A DNA stretch of 64,000 nt, from positions 2,294,001 to 2,358,000 of the forward strand of contig NZ_CP123584.1 in NCBI RefSeq assembly GCF_045277565.1, in the 5' to 3' direction. This document shows positions 8,824-17,296 of the stretch, in pieces (within the stretch, counting starts at the first letter, position 1; every line of letters begins with the position of its first letter). The notes under the pieces are model-generated. The model ran no database searches. It was not told the origin of the DNA and saw only the letters and a list, made by a program, of their open reading frames with translations. This stretch comes from Aliisedimentitalea scapharcae (GTDB taxonomy: Bacteria > Pseudomonadota > Alphaproteobacteria > Rhodobacterales > Rhodobacteraceae). A program made the translations under genes and the position numbers.

Positions 8824-9465
8824 ATGGCAGATCGACGCGGTCTTCTGATCATTCTCAGCTCGCCTTCGGGTGCGGGCAAATCCACCCTGGCACGCCGGCT
8901 GATGGCCTGGGACACAGGGCTCAAGTTTTCGGTCTCCGCCACGACCCGGCAACCCAGGCCGGGCGAGGAGCACGGGCGAGAGTATTTTTTCCTGTCAGAA
9001 GATGAATTCAAACAGCAGGTCGCCGAAGGCAATATGCTGGAACATGCCCATGTGTTTGGCAATTTCTACGGCTCGCCTGCGGGACCGGTCAAAGATACCA
9101 TTGAATCCGGTCAGGATGTGCTGTTCGACGTTGATTGGCAGGGGGAAATTCAGATCCGCAATTCAGATCTGGGTAAACACGCTTTGTCGATTTTTATCCT
9201 GCCGCCGTCGATCACTGAATTGCGCCGCCGTCTGGAAACCCGCGCACAGGACAGCGATGACGTGATATCGAAACGGATGCTCAAAAGCTGGGATGAAATC
9301 AGCCATTGGGGCTATTACGATTATGTGCTGGTCAATGATGATCTGGACGAAACCGAAGAGCGCCTGAAAACCATTGTCCAGGCCGAACGTATGCGCCGGA
9401 TTCAACAGCCCCGCCTGCAAGATCACGTTCGCACCCTTCAAACACAATTCGAGGAACAGTCATGA
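8824..9465 (+). CDS. gmk: Guanylate kinase
   Basis: Phosphorylates GMP to GDP with ATP in purine nucleotide metabolism. 213 aa. P-loop SSPSGAGKSTL at residues ~12-22; GMP-binding segment VSATTRQPRPGEEHGREYFFLS; later DVDWQGEIQIR and the lid region ETRAQDSDDVISKRM. TAGGAG lies eight bases before the ATG. Its stop overlaps the start of the gamma carbonic anhydrase-like gene by four bases (ATGA), so the two are coupled. Confidence 0.97.
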   Translation: MADRRGLLIILSSPSGAGKSTLARRLMAWDTGLKFSVSATTRQPRPGEEHGREYFFLSEDEFKQQVAEGNMLEHAHVFGNFYGSPAGPVKDTIESGQDVLFDVDWQGEIQIRNSDLGKHALSIFILPPSITELRRRLETRAQDSDDVISKRMLKSWDEISHWGYYDYVLVNDDLDETEERLKTIVQAERMRRIQQPRLQDHVRTLQTQFEEQS

Positions 9466-9989
9466 CCATCTATGCCCTTGGAGCGCACAAACCACAGATC
9501 CATTCCGACACCTGGGTGGCACCGGACGTAAACCTGATCGGCAAAGTGGTTCTGGAGGAGGGGGCCAGTGTCTGGTTTGGTACCACGATCCGCGCGGATC
9601 ATGAAGAGATCCGGGTCGGTGCCGGTTCCAACGTACAGGAAAACTGTGTCATGCATATCGACGCGGGTTTCCCGCTGACAATCGGCAAAAATTGCACCAT
9701 CGGCCACAAGGTGATGCTGCACGGTTGTACCATTGGGGACAATACGTTGATCGGTATGGGGGCGACCATTTTGAACGGGGCAAAGATCGGCAAGAATTGC
9801 CTGATCGGCGCCGGGGCGCTGGTGACCGAAAACAAGGAAATCCCGGATAATTCCCTGGTAATGGGGGCACCGGGCAAGGTGGTACGTGAAATCACCGATG
9901 AACATGCCCGTCGTCTGACCATGAGCGCGTTGCATTATCAGGAAAACATGCGCCGGTTCCGGGATGAAATGACGCCGGTCCAGGACTAA
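9462..9989 (+). CDS. Gamma carbonic anhydrase family protein
   Basis: 175-aa left-handed beta-helix protein made of hexapeptide repeats (IGKVVL, VGAGSNVQENC, IGKNCTIGHK, IGDNTLIGMG and so on), of the YrdA/PaaY/CaiE-type gamma-CA family. The three histidines expected to bind zinc or iron are visible in VMHIDAG and IGHKVMLHGC. Carbonic anhydrase activity is not certain, since several family members lack it. The ATGA overlap with gmk marks it as the last gene of a yicC-gmk operon. Confidence 0.9.
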   Translation: MTIYALGAHKPQIHSDTWVAPDVNLIGKVVLEEGASVWFGTTIRADHEEIRVGAGSNVQENCVMHIDAGFPLTIGKNCTIGHKVMLHGCTIGDNTLIGMGATILNGAKIGKNCLIGAGALVTENKEIPDNSLVMGAPGKVVREITDEHARRLTMSALHYQENMRRFRDEMTPVQD

Positions 9990-10100
9990 GTGTGACGGGG
10001 TTTCCGTTTGGGATACCCTGGGCGCAATAACTGCCATATATCGGTTACAAACTTCTGACACGAGAGGGGGTACATGCCTGTTCACCGAAAGGGAGACCCG

Positions 10101-11147
10101 ATGTCGGAACTGTTTTTTGCGCAATTGGTGGACGCGATTCCACTGCCGGCAGTGCTGGTCGGGCAAGAAGAACGGTTCCTGGGGGCAAATGCCGAAGCTC
10201 GGACCGTATTCGGAGCGTCGTTGGTCGGGCGTCATTTTGCCACTTTGCTGCGCCAACCTCCGGTGATCGAAGCAATCGAGACCTGTCTGGCCGATCGGAC
10301 GCCACAAACCACCCGGCATCTGGGCAATGATGGGGCGCAGGACACCACCTTTGATGTGACCTGTCGCCATATTTCTGGCCCGCAGATCCCACAGGGCGGA
10401 GTGGTTTTGATCACATTTCGCGATGTCTCGGAACTGGAACAGGCCAGCCAGATGCGCCGAGATTTTGTCGCCAATGTCAGCCATGAATTGCGCACGCCAC
10501 TGACCGCGTTGATGGGGTTTATCGAAACCCTGCGCGGACCAGCCCGCAATGACGCGGGTGCACGGGACCGGTTTCTTGAGATCATGGACGGCGAAGCCCA
10601 ACGGATGAACCGCCTGGTGGGGGATCTGTTGTCGCTCAACCGGGTTGAAAGCGAAGAACGGGTGCGTCCGCGTGAAACCGTTGACCTGTGCCAGCAGTTG
10701 GAGTCGATCCTCACGGCGTTGCAGCCAGTAGCGGACAAAGTGGCAACCACATTGGTTCTGGACCCCCATGAGCAGACTGTCGAAGTTCTGGGGGATACGG
10801 ACCAGTTGCGCCAGGTTTTCACCAACTTGATTGAAAACGCGATCAAATACGGCAAACCCAAAGGAACTGTGACCATTCGGCTGACATTGGTCGACCGGGA
10901 TGTTTCGGTGCGCGCGGCCGCAGTTTACGTTCAGATCATGGATGACGGCCCCGGCATAGATCCGGTGCATTTGCCACGCCTGACCCAGCGGTTTTACCGG
11001 GCCGACAATCACCGATCGCGCGAGATGGGGGGCACCGGGTTGGGGTTGGCCATTGTCAAACACATCATCAATCGGCATCGCGGCAGATTGAGAGTGAACA
11101 GTGAATTGGGCAAGGGCAGCTGTTTTACGGTCGTTCTGCCGCGCTGA
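10101..11147 (+). CDS. phoR: Phosphate regulon sensor histidine kinase PhoR (soluble form)
   Basis: 348 aa. Residues ~8-110 look like a PAS domain (IPLPAVLVGQEERFLGANAEA), followed by HisKA with FVANVSHELRTPLTALMGF (phospho-acceptor His128) and HATPase_c with NLIENAIKYG, DDGPGI and GGTGLGLAIVKHI. No hydrophobic segment is long enough to cross the membrane, unlike E. coli PhoR. The ATG at 10101 has GGGAG six bases upstream; an ATG at 10074 with GAGGGGG only three bases away is the alternative. Assignment as PhoR rests on its place directly before the Pho box and pstSCAB-phoU-phoB. Confidence 0.9.
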   Translation: MSELFFAQLVDAIPLPAVLVGQEERFLGANAEARTVFGASLVGRHFATLLRQPPVIEAIETCLADRTPQTTRHLGNDGAQDTTFDVTCRHISGPQIPQGGVVLITFRDVSELEQASQMRRDFVANVSHELRTPLTALMGFIETLRGPARNDAGARDRFLEIMDGEAQRMNRLVGDLLSLNRVESEERVRPRETVDLCQQLESILTALQPVADKVATTLVLDPHEQTVEVLGDTDQLRQVFTNLIENAIKYGKPKGTVTIRLTLVDRDVSVRAAAVYVQIMDDGPGIDPVHLPRLTQRFYRADNHRSREMGGTGLGLAIVKHIINRHRGRLRVNSELGKGSCFTVVLPR

Positions 11148-11303
11148 TCCGCGACATCTGCAAATATCTGTCATAATCGGCTGTCACATTAGGTCGATTT
11201 CCGCGTCCCTGGCGCGTTGTTCCGGTAATGACTCGTTAATGAATTTGTCGACGGGATGACAAAATCACCCGGAAAAAGCGTCCCCGAACGAAAAATCCGA
11301 TCT

Positions 11304-11332
11304 TTGTCATACAGCTGTTACATCGCTGTCAC
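11304..11332 (+). promoter_or_regulatory. Pho box with three direct repeats
   Basis: Three heptamers at exact 11-base spacing: TTGTCAT-ACAG-CTGTTAC-ATCG-CTGTCAC. This is the PhoB-binding arrangement (7-bp half-sites separated by 4 bp). It ends about 20 bases before a plausible -10 (CCTAGAG near 11351) and 84 bases before pstS, replacing a normal -35. A further CTGTCAT/CTGTCAC pair at 11168-11187 has a 6-base gap and is less certain. Confidence 0.85.
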
Positions 11333-11415
11333 AAAAGCGCAATCAGACGCCCCTAGAGCTGACGCCAGGATCATCAAGGGGATGATCATTGCGACACGCA
11401 CCCGAGGAGACCAAG

Positions 11416-12417
11416 ATGTCTTTTGTGAAACTGACTGCATCCGCGCTGGCCATTGCGGCCATTTCAGCCACCGCCGCCGCCGCCCGCGACCAGATCCGGA
11501 TCGTTGGTTCGTCCACCGTATTTCCGTTTTCGACAGCTGTAGCTGAACAATTCGGCCGCACCACCGATTTCAAAACTCCGGTTGTTGAATCAACTGGATC
11601 TGGCGGTGGCATGAAGCTGTTCTGCGCTGGCGTCGGCACCGAGCACCCGGACCTGACCAATGCCTCGCGCCGCATGAAGTCCAAGGAATTCAAGCTGTGC
11701 GCCGAAAACGGTGTGACTGAAATCACCGAAGTCAAAATCGGCTATGATGGCATCGTTGTTGCCAACGCCAAATCCGGCCAAGATTTTTCTGTGACCCGCG
11801 CCCAGCTGTGGACCGCCCTGGCCGCAGCCGGCCCGCTGCCCACCACCTGGGACGAAGTTGACCCTTCGCTGCCCGCGATCGACATCGAAGTTCTGGGCCC
11901 CCCGCCGTCGTCGGGTACCCGTGACGCATTCGAAGAACTGGTGATGCAGAAAGCCTGTAAATCGCTGGAAAAAGGCGATAAAAAATACTGTAAGGGTGAC
12001 GGCAGCCACATTCGCGAAGACGGTGTCTACGTCGAAGCAGGCGAAAACGACAACCTGATTGTGTCCAAGCTGGAAGCCAACCCCAATGCACTGGGCGTCT
12101 TTGGGTTCTCTTTCCTGGACCAGAACGCCGATGCGATCAAAGGGTCGTATGTGGATGGTGTCGAGCCGACATTTGAGAACATCGCTTCGGGTGATTACCC
12201 AGTGTCGCGTTCGATGTACTTCTACATCAAGCAAGCCCATGTGGGCGTCGTTCCGGGCATCCAGGAATTCGCTGTTGAATTCATGTCGGATGGTGCCACC
12301 GGCGAAGAAGGGTACACCGTTGACAAAGGCCTGATCCCGCTGCCGACCGACGCGCATAAAGCCGTCCAGGCCGCAGTCGAAGGTCTGACCAAAATGACCG
12401 GTAACGAGTGGAACTGA
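11416..12417 (+). CDS. pstS: Phosphate ABC transporter substrate-binding protein PstS
   Basis: Periplasmic phosphate-binding protein, 333 aa. The start ATG follows GAGGAG; the first ~24 residues are a signal peptide ending in ATAAAA. The mature N-terminus IRIVGSSTVFPFSTAVAEQF is the PstS phosphate-binding segment; SGTRDAFEEL carries the second set of ligands. The gene starts the pst operon downstream of the Pho box, and a strong hairpin separates it from pstC, consistent with higher expression of the binding protein. Confidence 0.95.
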   Translation: MSFVKLTASALAIAAISATAAAARDQIRIVGSSTVFPFSTAVAEQFGRTTDFKTPVVESTGSGGGMKLFCAGVGTEHPDLTNASRRMKSKEFKLCAENGVTEITEVKIGYDGIVVANAKSGQDFSVTRAQLWTALAAAGPLPTTWDEVDPSLPAIDIEVLGPPPSSGTRDAFEELVMQKACKSLEKGDKKYCKGDGSHIREDGVYVEAGENDNLIVSKLEANPNALGVFGFSFLDQNADAIKGSYVDGVEPTFENIASGDYPVSRSMYFYIKQAHVGVVPGIQEFAVEFMSDGATGEEGYTVDKGLIPLPTDAHKAVQAAVEGLTKMTGNEWN

Positions 12418-12433
12418 TCCGCTCGTAATCGGG

Positions 12434-12455
12434 CAGGGGGCCACGTCGCCCCCTG
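12434..12455 (+). terminator. pstS-pstC intergenic hairpin
   Basis: Perfect 8-bp stem CAGGGGGC / GCCCCCTG with a 6-base loop, followed by TCGCTTCTTTTC. It lies 17 bases after the pstS stop and would act as a partial terminator or as a 3' stabiliser of pstS mRNA, giving more PstS than permease. Confidence 0.7.
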
Positions 12456-12508
12456 TCGCTTCTTTTCAGAAACCCCCGGCTTTTGCCACATTTCCCCTGG
12501 ATCACGCT

Positions 12509-13885
12509 ATGACCTCGATACTGGCTGCCCTGGTGATTATTGCCGCGCTGGCAACATTTCTTCTGGGGCGGGTAAAGGCCGTGACGGTTTCGTCAGGCGA
12601 TCAATCTGCACTGCATTCGCGCCCGTCCTATCACGGGTTCTTTGGCTTTCTGGTGGTCCTGCTGGGCGGGCTGGGGATGCTGGTGGTGGTGACCGTCGTT
12701 TCGGCCTATCACACCAATACATCCTTGATGTCCCAAATCGGGGACATGGCACCGGACATGGTCTATATCGAACGCCAGCTGGTGCTGTCGGATGCTAAGG
12801 CGTTGGCCACCGGGCAGGTGGCGTCCAAATCGGACACGATGCGCCAAGAAATCGCGGCTGAATTTGCATCGTTGGCTACGATCTGGACCTGGATTCGGGG
12901 CATTGCCGTCCTGGGCGTCATCGCCCTGGGCGTGATCTATTCCCAGCGGCAGATTTCCCTGTCCTCCCGCGCCCGCAACCATTCAGAGCTGATCATTCAG
13001 GCAATTCTGGCGGTGATGGCCGTGATCGCGGTTCTGACCACTGTCGGCATTGTTCTGTCGCTGATCTTTGAAACCCTGAACTTCTTTGCCAAGATCGACT
13101 GGCGCATCGACAAATTTCTGTTTGGCACAACCTGGAGCCCTCTGTCTGGTGTGCACACCGGTGAAATGGACGCAGACAAGGTCGGGGCCATCCCGCTCTT
13201 TGCCGGGACGCTGCTGATCACGTTGATCGCGATGCTGGTGGCGGTTCCGATCGGATTGTTTGCCGCCATCTACCTGTCCGATTTTGCCACCCCCCGCGTA
13301 CGCGCCTGGGCCAAACCGATGCTGGAGATCCTCGCTGGGATCCCGACTGTGGTCTATGGCTTTTTCGCAGCCATCACCGTGGCTCCGTTCTTTCGCAACT
13401 CTGGCGAGGCGATTGGTCTGTCGATTGCGTCGGAATCGGCGCTGGTGGCGGGGATCGTCATGGGGATCATGATCATCCCCTTCATCTCCTCCCTGTCGGA
13501 TGACGTGATCAATTCGGTTCCCCAAACGCTGCGCGATGGGTCCTATGGTTTGGGTGCGACCAAGGCGGAAACCATCACCCAGGTCGTCTTGCCCGCGGCG
13601 CTTCCCGGTATCGTGTCGGCCTGTCTGTTGGGGTTCTCGCGTGCTGTGGGCGAAACCATGATTGTGGTGATGGCCGCAGGTCAGGGTGCCAATCTGACTG
13701 CCAACCCATTCGAGGCCGTGACCACGGTGACCGTGCAGATCGTCATGCTGATCACCGGTGACACCGAAGCAGAAACTGCTGCCGGGCCGGCCTTTACCCT
13801 GGGGTTCACTCTGTTCTGCGTGACCCTGTTGATGAATGTCGCTGCGCAACGGATCGTTGCCCGTTACCGCGAATTGTATGATTGA
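12509..13885 (+). CDS. pstC: Phosphate ABC transporter permease PstC
   Basis: Inner-membrane permease subunit, 458 aa, longer than E. coli PstC (~320) because of an N-terminal extension with extra membrane segments (ILAALVIIAALATFLLG; FFGFLVVLLGGLGMLVVV; IRGIAVLGVIALGV). The conserved BPD_transp_1 core occupies the last ~260 residues, with GIPTVVYGFFA and the EAA-type loop LRDGSYGLGATKAETITQVVLPAALPGI contacting PstB. The long form is usual in alphaproteobacteria. No strong ribosome-binding site precedes the ATG. Confidence 0.94.
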   Translation: MTSILAALVIIAALATFLLGRVKAVTVSSGDQSALHSRPSYHGFFGFLVVLLGGLGMLVVVTVVSAYHTNTSLMSQIGDMAPDMVYIERQLVLSDAKALATGQVASKSDTMRQEIAAEFASLATIWTWIRGIAVLGVIALGVIYSQRQISLSSRARNHSELIIQAILAVMAVIAVLTTVGIVLSLIFETLNFFAKIDWRIDKFLFGTTWSPLSGVHTGEMDADKVGAIPLFAGTLLITLIAMLVAVPIGLFAAIYLSDFATPRVRAWAKPMLEILAGIPTVVYGFFAAITVAPFFRNSGEAIGLSIASESALVAGIVMGIMIIPFISSLSDDVINSVPQTLRDGSYGLGATKAETITQVVLPAALPGIVSACLLGFSRAVGETMIVVMAAGQGANLTANPFEAVTTVTVQIVMLITGDTEAETAAGPAFTLGFTLFCVTLLMNVAAQRIVARYRELYD

Positions 13886-13899
13886 TCGGACCTGAAACG

Positions 13900-15684
13900 A
13901 TGTCAGACATCTCCCAGACCCCGCATGGCTCGTTGATCGAGGCCGCGCAATCCGACAAACGCCTGCGCCGCCGCAAGGCCAAGGTGACCCGGCTCAAGAC
14001 CTATGGCATTGCTGCCATTGCCGCCTCTGGCCTGGCTTTGGTGTCGCTGTTGTCGTCGGTTGTGGTCCAGACCTCGTCGGCGCTGACCGAAAGCTATGTG
14101 ACATTGCCGGTGACCTTGTCCGAGGACACGGTTGACCCCAACGGAGAACGCAACCCCAAGGAAATCCTGCGGGCAGATTTTGCGGGATTGACTAAATCGA
14201 CCCTGCGAGAGGCATTCCCATCCGTCAAGGCGCGCAAAGCCAAACGCGAAATGTATGACATCGTTTCGGGCGGGGCACCTTTTGAACTGGCCGCGATGGT
14301 CAGTGCAAATCCAGATCTGGTGGGGCAGACCATCGACTATCGGTTTCTGGCATCGGATGTAACGGATCTGTATCTCAAGGGCAGCTACGGGACGTTGGAC
14401 CGTGTCGATGTGTCCGGTGCGCTTAGCGTCGAGATGGACGGGAAAGACGCTGTGATCACGTCGACGTCTGACGATTTCGCCAATATGCTGGCTGTGGTCA
14501 AACGCGATCTGGTGGCTGATGCTGCACATCTGCGACGCAAAGCGGCGATGCAGAATAATGGTGCGGCGGTTTTTGCAAAACGTGCACAGGACGCGACTGT
14601 CGAAGAAGACGTCCAGAAGAACCGCAAACTTTCTGCCGCGCGCGCCGCCGAACGCGATAACCTGCTGCAACAGGCAGCTGATCTGGACGCAAGGGCCCAG
14701 GACACATCCGCGCCCGAAGAGCTGACACGCGAAAACAATTCGCTGATGGTGCGGGTGGGTGACGGTTGGATCAAGCTGACCCAATTGTCCCCAACCCAGG
14801 CACACGGCATTGTTCTGACCCCACTGAGCGGCGCCGCCAACGCAGTGAGCGACTGGGGCCTGTTCACCACTGAACTTCCCGAAGCGTCGCGCAAGGTGTC
14901 TGACTTGTCGATTGCCCTGATCGAAGATCTCCAGGCACGCGGCGCAATCGACAGGGTATTCAATTGGCGGTTCTTCACCGCCAGCGATTCCCGCGAACCT
15001 GAACTGGCCGGGGTATGGGGCGCGGCCATTGGGTCGTTGCTCACCATGCTGGTGACTTTCTCTCTGGCGTTCCCGATTGGCGTGTCGGCTGCTATCTACC
15101 TGGAAGAATTTGCACCCAAGAACCGGTTCACGGCCTTTATCGAAGTCAACATCAACAATCTGGCGGCGGTTCCGTCGATCGTGTTCGGCCTGTTGGGGTT
15201 GTCGGTCTTCCTGGGGGTTTTTGGCGTGCCGCGTTCGTCGCCCTTGGCCGGTGGCATCGTGCTGGCGCTGATGACATTACCAACGATCATCATCGCCGCA
15301 CGCGCCGCGATCAAGGCCGTGCCGCCCAGCATCCGGGATGCGGCGTTGGGGGTCGGGGCTTCGAAACTGCAAGCGACGTTCCACCATGTCCTGCCGTTGG
15401 CGATGCCCGGCATCCTGACCGGTACGATTATTGGCATGGCCCAGGCGCTGGGGGAAACCGCTCCATTGATCATGATCGGGATGGTCGCCTTTATCGTCGA
15501 TATTCCGACCTCGATCACTGACAGCGCCAGCGTTCTGCCGGTGCAGGTGTTCCGCTGGTCGGACTTCCCGGAACGGGCGTTTCAGGCAAAAACCGGTGCT
15601 GCCATTGCTGTATTGCTGTTCTTTCTGGTGGCGATGAACGCCGTCGCTATCATCCTGCGCCGCCGGTTCGAACGCCGTTGGTAA
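13900..15684 (+). CDS. pstA: Phosphate ABC transporter permease PstA with DUF3333 extension
   Basis: 594 aa, about twice the E. coli PstA. Residues ~1-340 are the extra domain (DUF3333): one membrane segment at ~40-60 (IAAIAASGLALVSLLSSVVV), then a long periplasmic, partly coiled region rich in Ala, Arg and Glu. Residues ~370-590 form the permease core with NLAAVPSIVFGLLGLSVFL and the EAA loop IRDAALGVGASKLQATFHHVLP. The frame is open from 13882, but the first ATG is at 13900, 14 bases after the pstC stop. Confidence 0.94.
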   Translation: MSDISQTPHGSLIEAAQSDKRLRRRKAKVTRLKTYGIAAIAASGLALVSLLSSVVVQTSSALTESYVTLPVTLSEDTVDPNGERNPKEILRADFAGLTKSTLREAFPSVKARKAKREMYDIVSGGAPFELAAMVSANPDLVGQTIDYRFLASDVTDLYLKGSYGTLDRVDVSGALSVEMDGKDAVITSTSDDFANMLAVVKRDLVADAAHLRRKAAMQNNGAAVFAKRAQDATVEEDVQKNRKLSAARAAERDNLLQQAADLDARAQDTSAPEELTRENNSLMVRVGDGWIKLTQLSPTQAHGIVLTPLSGAANAVSDWGLFTTELPEASRKVSDLSIALIEDLQARGAIDRVFNWRFFTASDSREPELAGVWGAAIGSLLTMLVTFSLAFPIGVSAAIYLEEFAPKNRFTAFIEVNINNLAAVPSIVFGLLGLSVFLGVFGVPRSSPLAGGIVLALMTLPTIIIAARAAIKAVPPSIRDAALGVGASKLQATFHHVLPLAMPGILTGTIIGMAQALGETAPLIMIGMVAFIVDIPTSITDSASVLPVQVFRWSDFPERAFQAKTGAAIAVLLFFLVAMNAVAIILRRRFERRW

Positions 15685-15708
15685 GCCGCGCATCAGAGGT
15701 ATAAGATC

Positions 15709-16506
15709 ATGAATGACATGAGAATTGTGGAGAGACACGTGGACACCCAACACGTCAAAATCGCGGCCCGGAACGTTCAGGTGTTTTACGGTGACACCCA
15801 CGCCATCAAGGACGTGAATGTGGACATTCAGGACAAGACTGTCACCGCCTTTATCGGCCCGTCCGGTTGTGGGAAATCAACCTTTCTGCGGTGTATGAAT
15901 CGGATGAATGACACCATCGACAGCTGCCAGATCACTGGTGATATTCTGTTGGATGGGGAAAACATTTATGACAAACGGGTCGATCCGGTTCAATTGCGGG
16001 CCAAAGTGGGCATGGTGTTTCAGAAACCCAATCCGTTTCCCAAGTCCATCTACGACAATGTCGCCTATGGCCCCAAGATCCACGGCATGGCCAAGAACAA
16101 GGCCGAGCTGGATGTGATCGTCGAAAAGGCTTTGCGACGCGGTGCCATCTGGGATGAGGTCAAGGATCGTCTGGACGCGCCAGGCACCGGTCTATCCGGC
16201 GGCCAGCAACAGCGTCTGTGCATCGCCCGCGCTGTGGCCACCGAACCCGAAGTCCTGTTGATGGATGAACCCTGTTCGGCGCTGGACCCCATTGCGACGG
16301 CCCAGGTCGAGGAACTGATTGACGAGCTGCGTCAGCGGTTTTCGGTCGTGATTGTCACACATTCGATGCAACAGGCCGCCCGTGTCAGCCAAAAAACCGC
16401 GTTCTTCCACCTTGGCAACCTGGTCGAGTTCGGCGAGACAGGCCAGATTTTCACCAACCCCGAAGATCCACGCACCGAAAGCTATATTACGGGCCGTATC
16501 GGCTGA
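15709..16506 (+). CDS. pstB: Phosphate ABC transporter ATP-binding protein PstB
   Basis: ATPase of the phosphate importer, 265 aa. Walker A GPSGCGKSTFLRCMNRMND is diagnostic for PstB; the signature LSGGQQQRLCIARA and Walker B LLMDEPCSALDPIAT follow. The C-terminus has FGETGQIFTNPEDPRTESYITGRIG, the usual PstB ending. Start at the ATG at 15709 after GAGGTATAAG; there is a second ATG at 15718. Confidence 0.97.
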   Translation: MNDMRIVERHVDTQHVKIAARNVQVFYGDTHAIKDVNVDIQDKTVTAFIGPSGCGKSTFLRCMNRMNDTIDSCQITGDILLDGENIYDKRVDPVQLRAKVGMVFQKPNPFPKSIYDNVAYGPKIHGMAKNKAELDVIVEKALRRGAIWDEVKDRLDAPGTGLSGGQQQRLCIARAVATEPEVLLMDEPCSALDPIATAQVEELIDELRQRFSVVIVTHSMQQAARVSQKTAFFHLGNLVEFGETGQIFTNPEDPRTESYITGRIG

Positions 16507-16525
16507 GCCCCGGGATCAGCCCCAG

Positions 16526-16561
16526 GAACGACCGCAAGAACAGCCGCAAGAACAGCCCCGG
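16526..16561 (+). repeat. Three tandem 12-bp repeats between pstB and phoU
   Basis: Units GAACGACCGCAA, GAACAGCCGCAA and GAACAGCCCCGG follow one another without gaps. The region is open in the phoU frame and would encode a Gln-Pro-rich string, but the ribosome-binding site places the phoU start after it. A slippage-prone spacer is the simplest reading. Confidence 0.7.
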
Positions 16562-16582
16562 AAAAACCCAAGGAACAGATCC

Positions 16583-17293
16583 ATGGTAGACCAACATATC
16601 GTATCCGCCTTTGACCGTGATCTCGAAGGGATCCAAGCCCAGATCATGAAGATGGGCGGGCTGGTTGAAGAGGCGATCATGAAATCCGCGCGCGCGCTGG
16701 AAGCGCGCGACGAAGAGCTGGCCGAAACTGTGCGCGCCGCTGACAAGGCCGTCGATGCTTTGGATGAATCCATCAATGAAGAGGCTGCCCGCCTGATTGC
16801 GCTGCGGTCTCCCACAGCAGGGGACTTGCGGCTGGTTCTGACCGTGATGCGGATCTCGACCAATCTGGAACGCATTGGCGATTATGCCAAGAACATCGCC
16901 AAACGTACCGGTGTTCTGGCTCAGGTGCCTCCGGTCAACGACAGCACCGCGGCTCTGCGGCGCATGGCGCGCGAAGTCGAACGTATGCTCAAGGACGCAT
17001 TGGATGCCTATATCCAACGCGACGTCGAATTGGCCCAGGACGTGATCGAACGCGACCACGAAGTCGACCAGATGTACAACGCCCTGTTTCGGGAATTCCT
17101 GACATTCATGATGGAAGATCCCCGCAACATCACGCCGTGTATGCATTTGCATTTCATCGGCAAGAACATCGAACGCATGGGGGACCATGTAACGTCCGTC
17201 GCCGAACAGGTCATCTATCTGGTGTCCGGGGAACGCCCCGATGAGTTCCGGACCAAGGCCGACATCACCAGCACCACTCCGGTCGAGGGTTAA
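16583..17293 (+). CDS. phoU: Phosphate signalling complex protein PhoU
   Basis: 236-aa cytoplasmic all-helical protein that connects PstB with PhoR and represses the regulon under phosphate excess. Two PhoU repeats are visible, each with an acidic metal-binding motif: ISTNLERIGDYAKNIAKR in the first half and LHFIGKNIERMGDHVTSVAEQ in the second. The ATG at 16583 has AAGGAA about nine bases upstream. The open frame continues upstream through tandem repeats, but no better start is seen. Only three bases separate its stop from phoB. Confidence 0.96.
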   Translation: MVDQHIVSAFDRDLEGIQAQIMKMGGLVEEAIMKSARALEARDEELAETVRAADKAVDALDESINEEAARLIALRSPTAGDLRLVLTVMRISTNLERIGDYAKNIAKRTGVLAQVPPVNDSTAALRRMAREVERMLKDALDAYIQRDVELAQDVIERDHEVDQMYNALFREFLTFMMEDPRNITPCMHLHFIGKNIERMGDHVTSVAEQVIYLVSGERPDEFRTKADITSTTPVEG

Positions 17294-17296
17294 CCC

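Noticed and set aside
9438..11174. Long reverse-strand open frame (578 codons) opposite the gamma carbonic anhydrase and phoR genes.
   Set aside because: An antisense shadow typical of high-GC coding DNA; the forward genes have clear families and ribosome-binding sites.
11168..11187. Second Pho box upstream of pstS (CTGTCAT and CTGTCAC).
   Set aside because: The half-sites are perfect but spaced 13 rather than 11 bases apart, so they do not fit PhoB geometry; mentioned only as a weak pair.
16352..16582. N-terminal extension of PhoU through the 3' end of pstB.
   Set aside because: It overlaps pstB and the tandem repeats; PhoU homology begins at MVDQHIVSAF and AAGGAA precedes that ATG.
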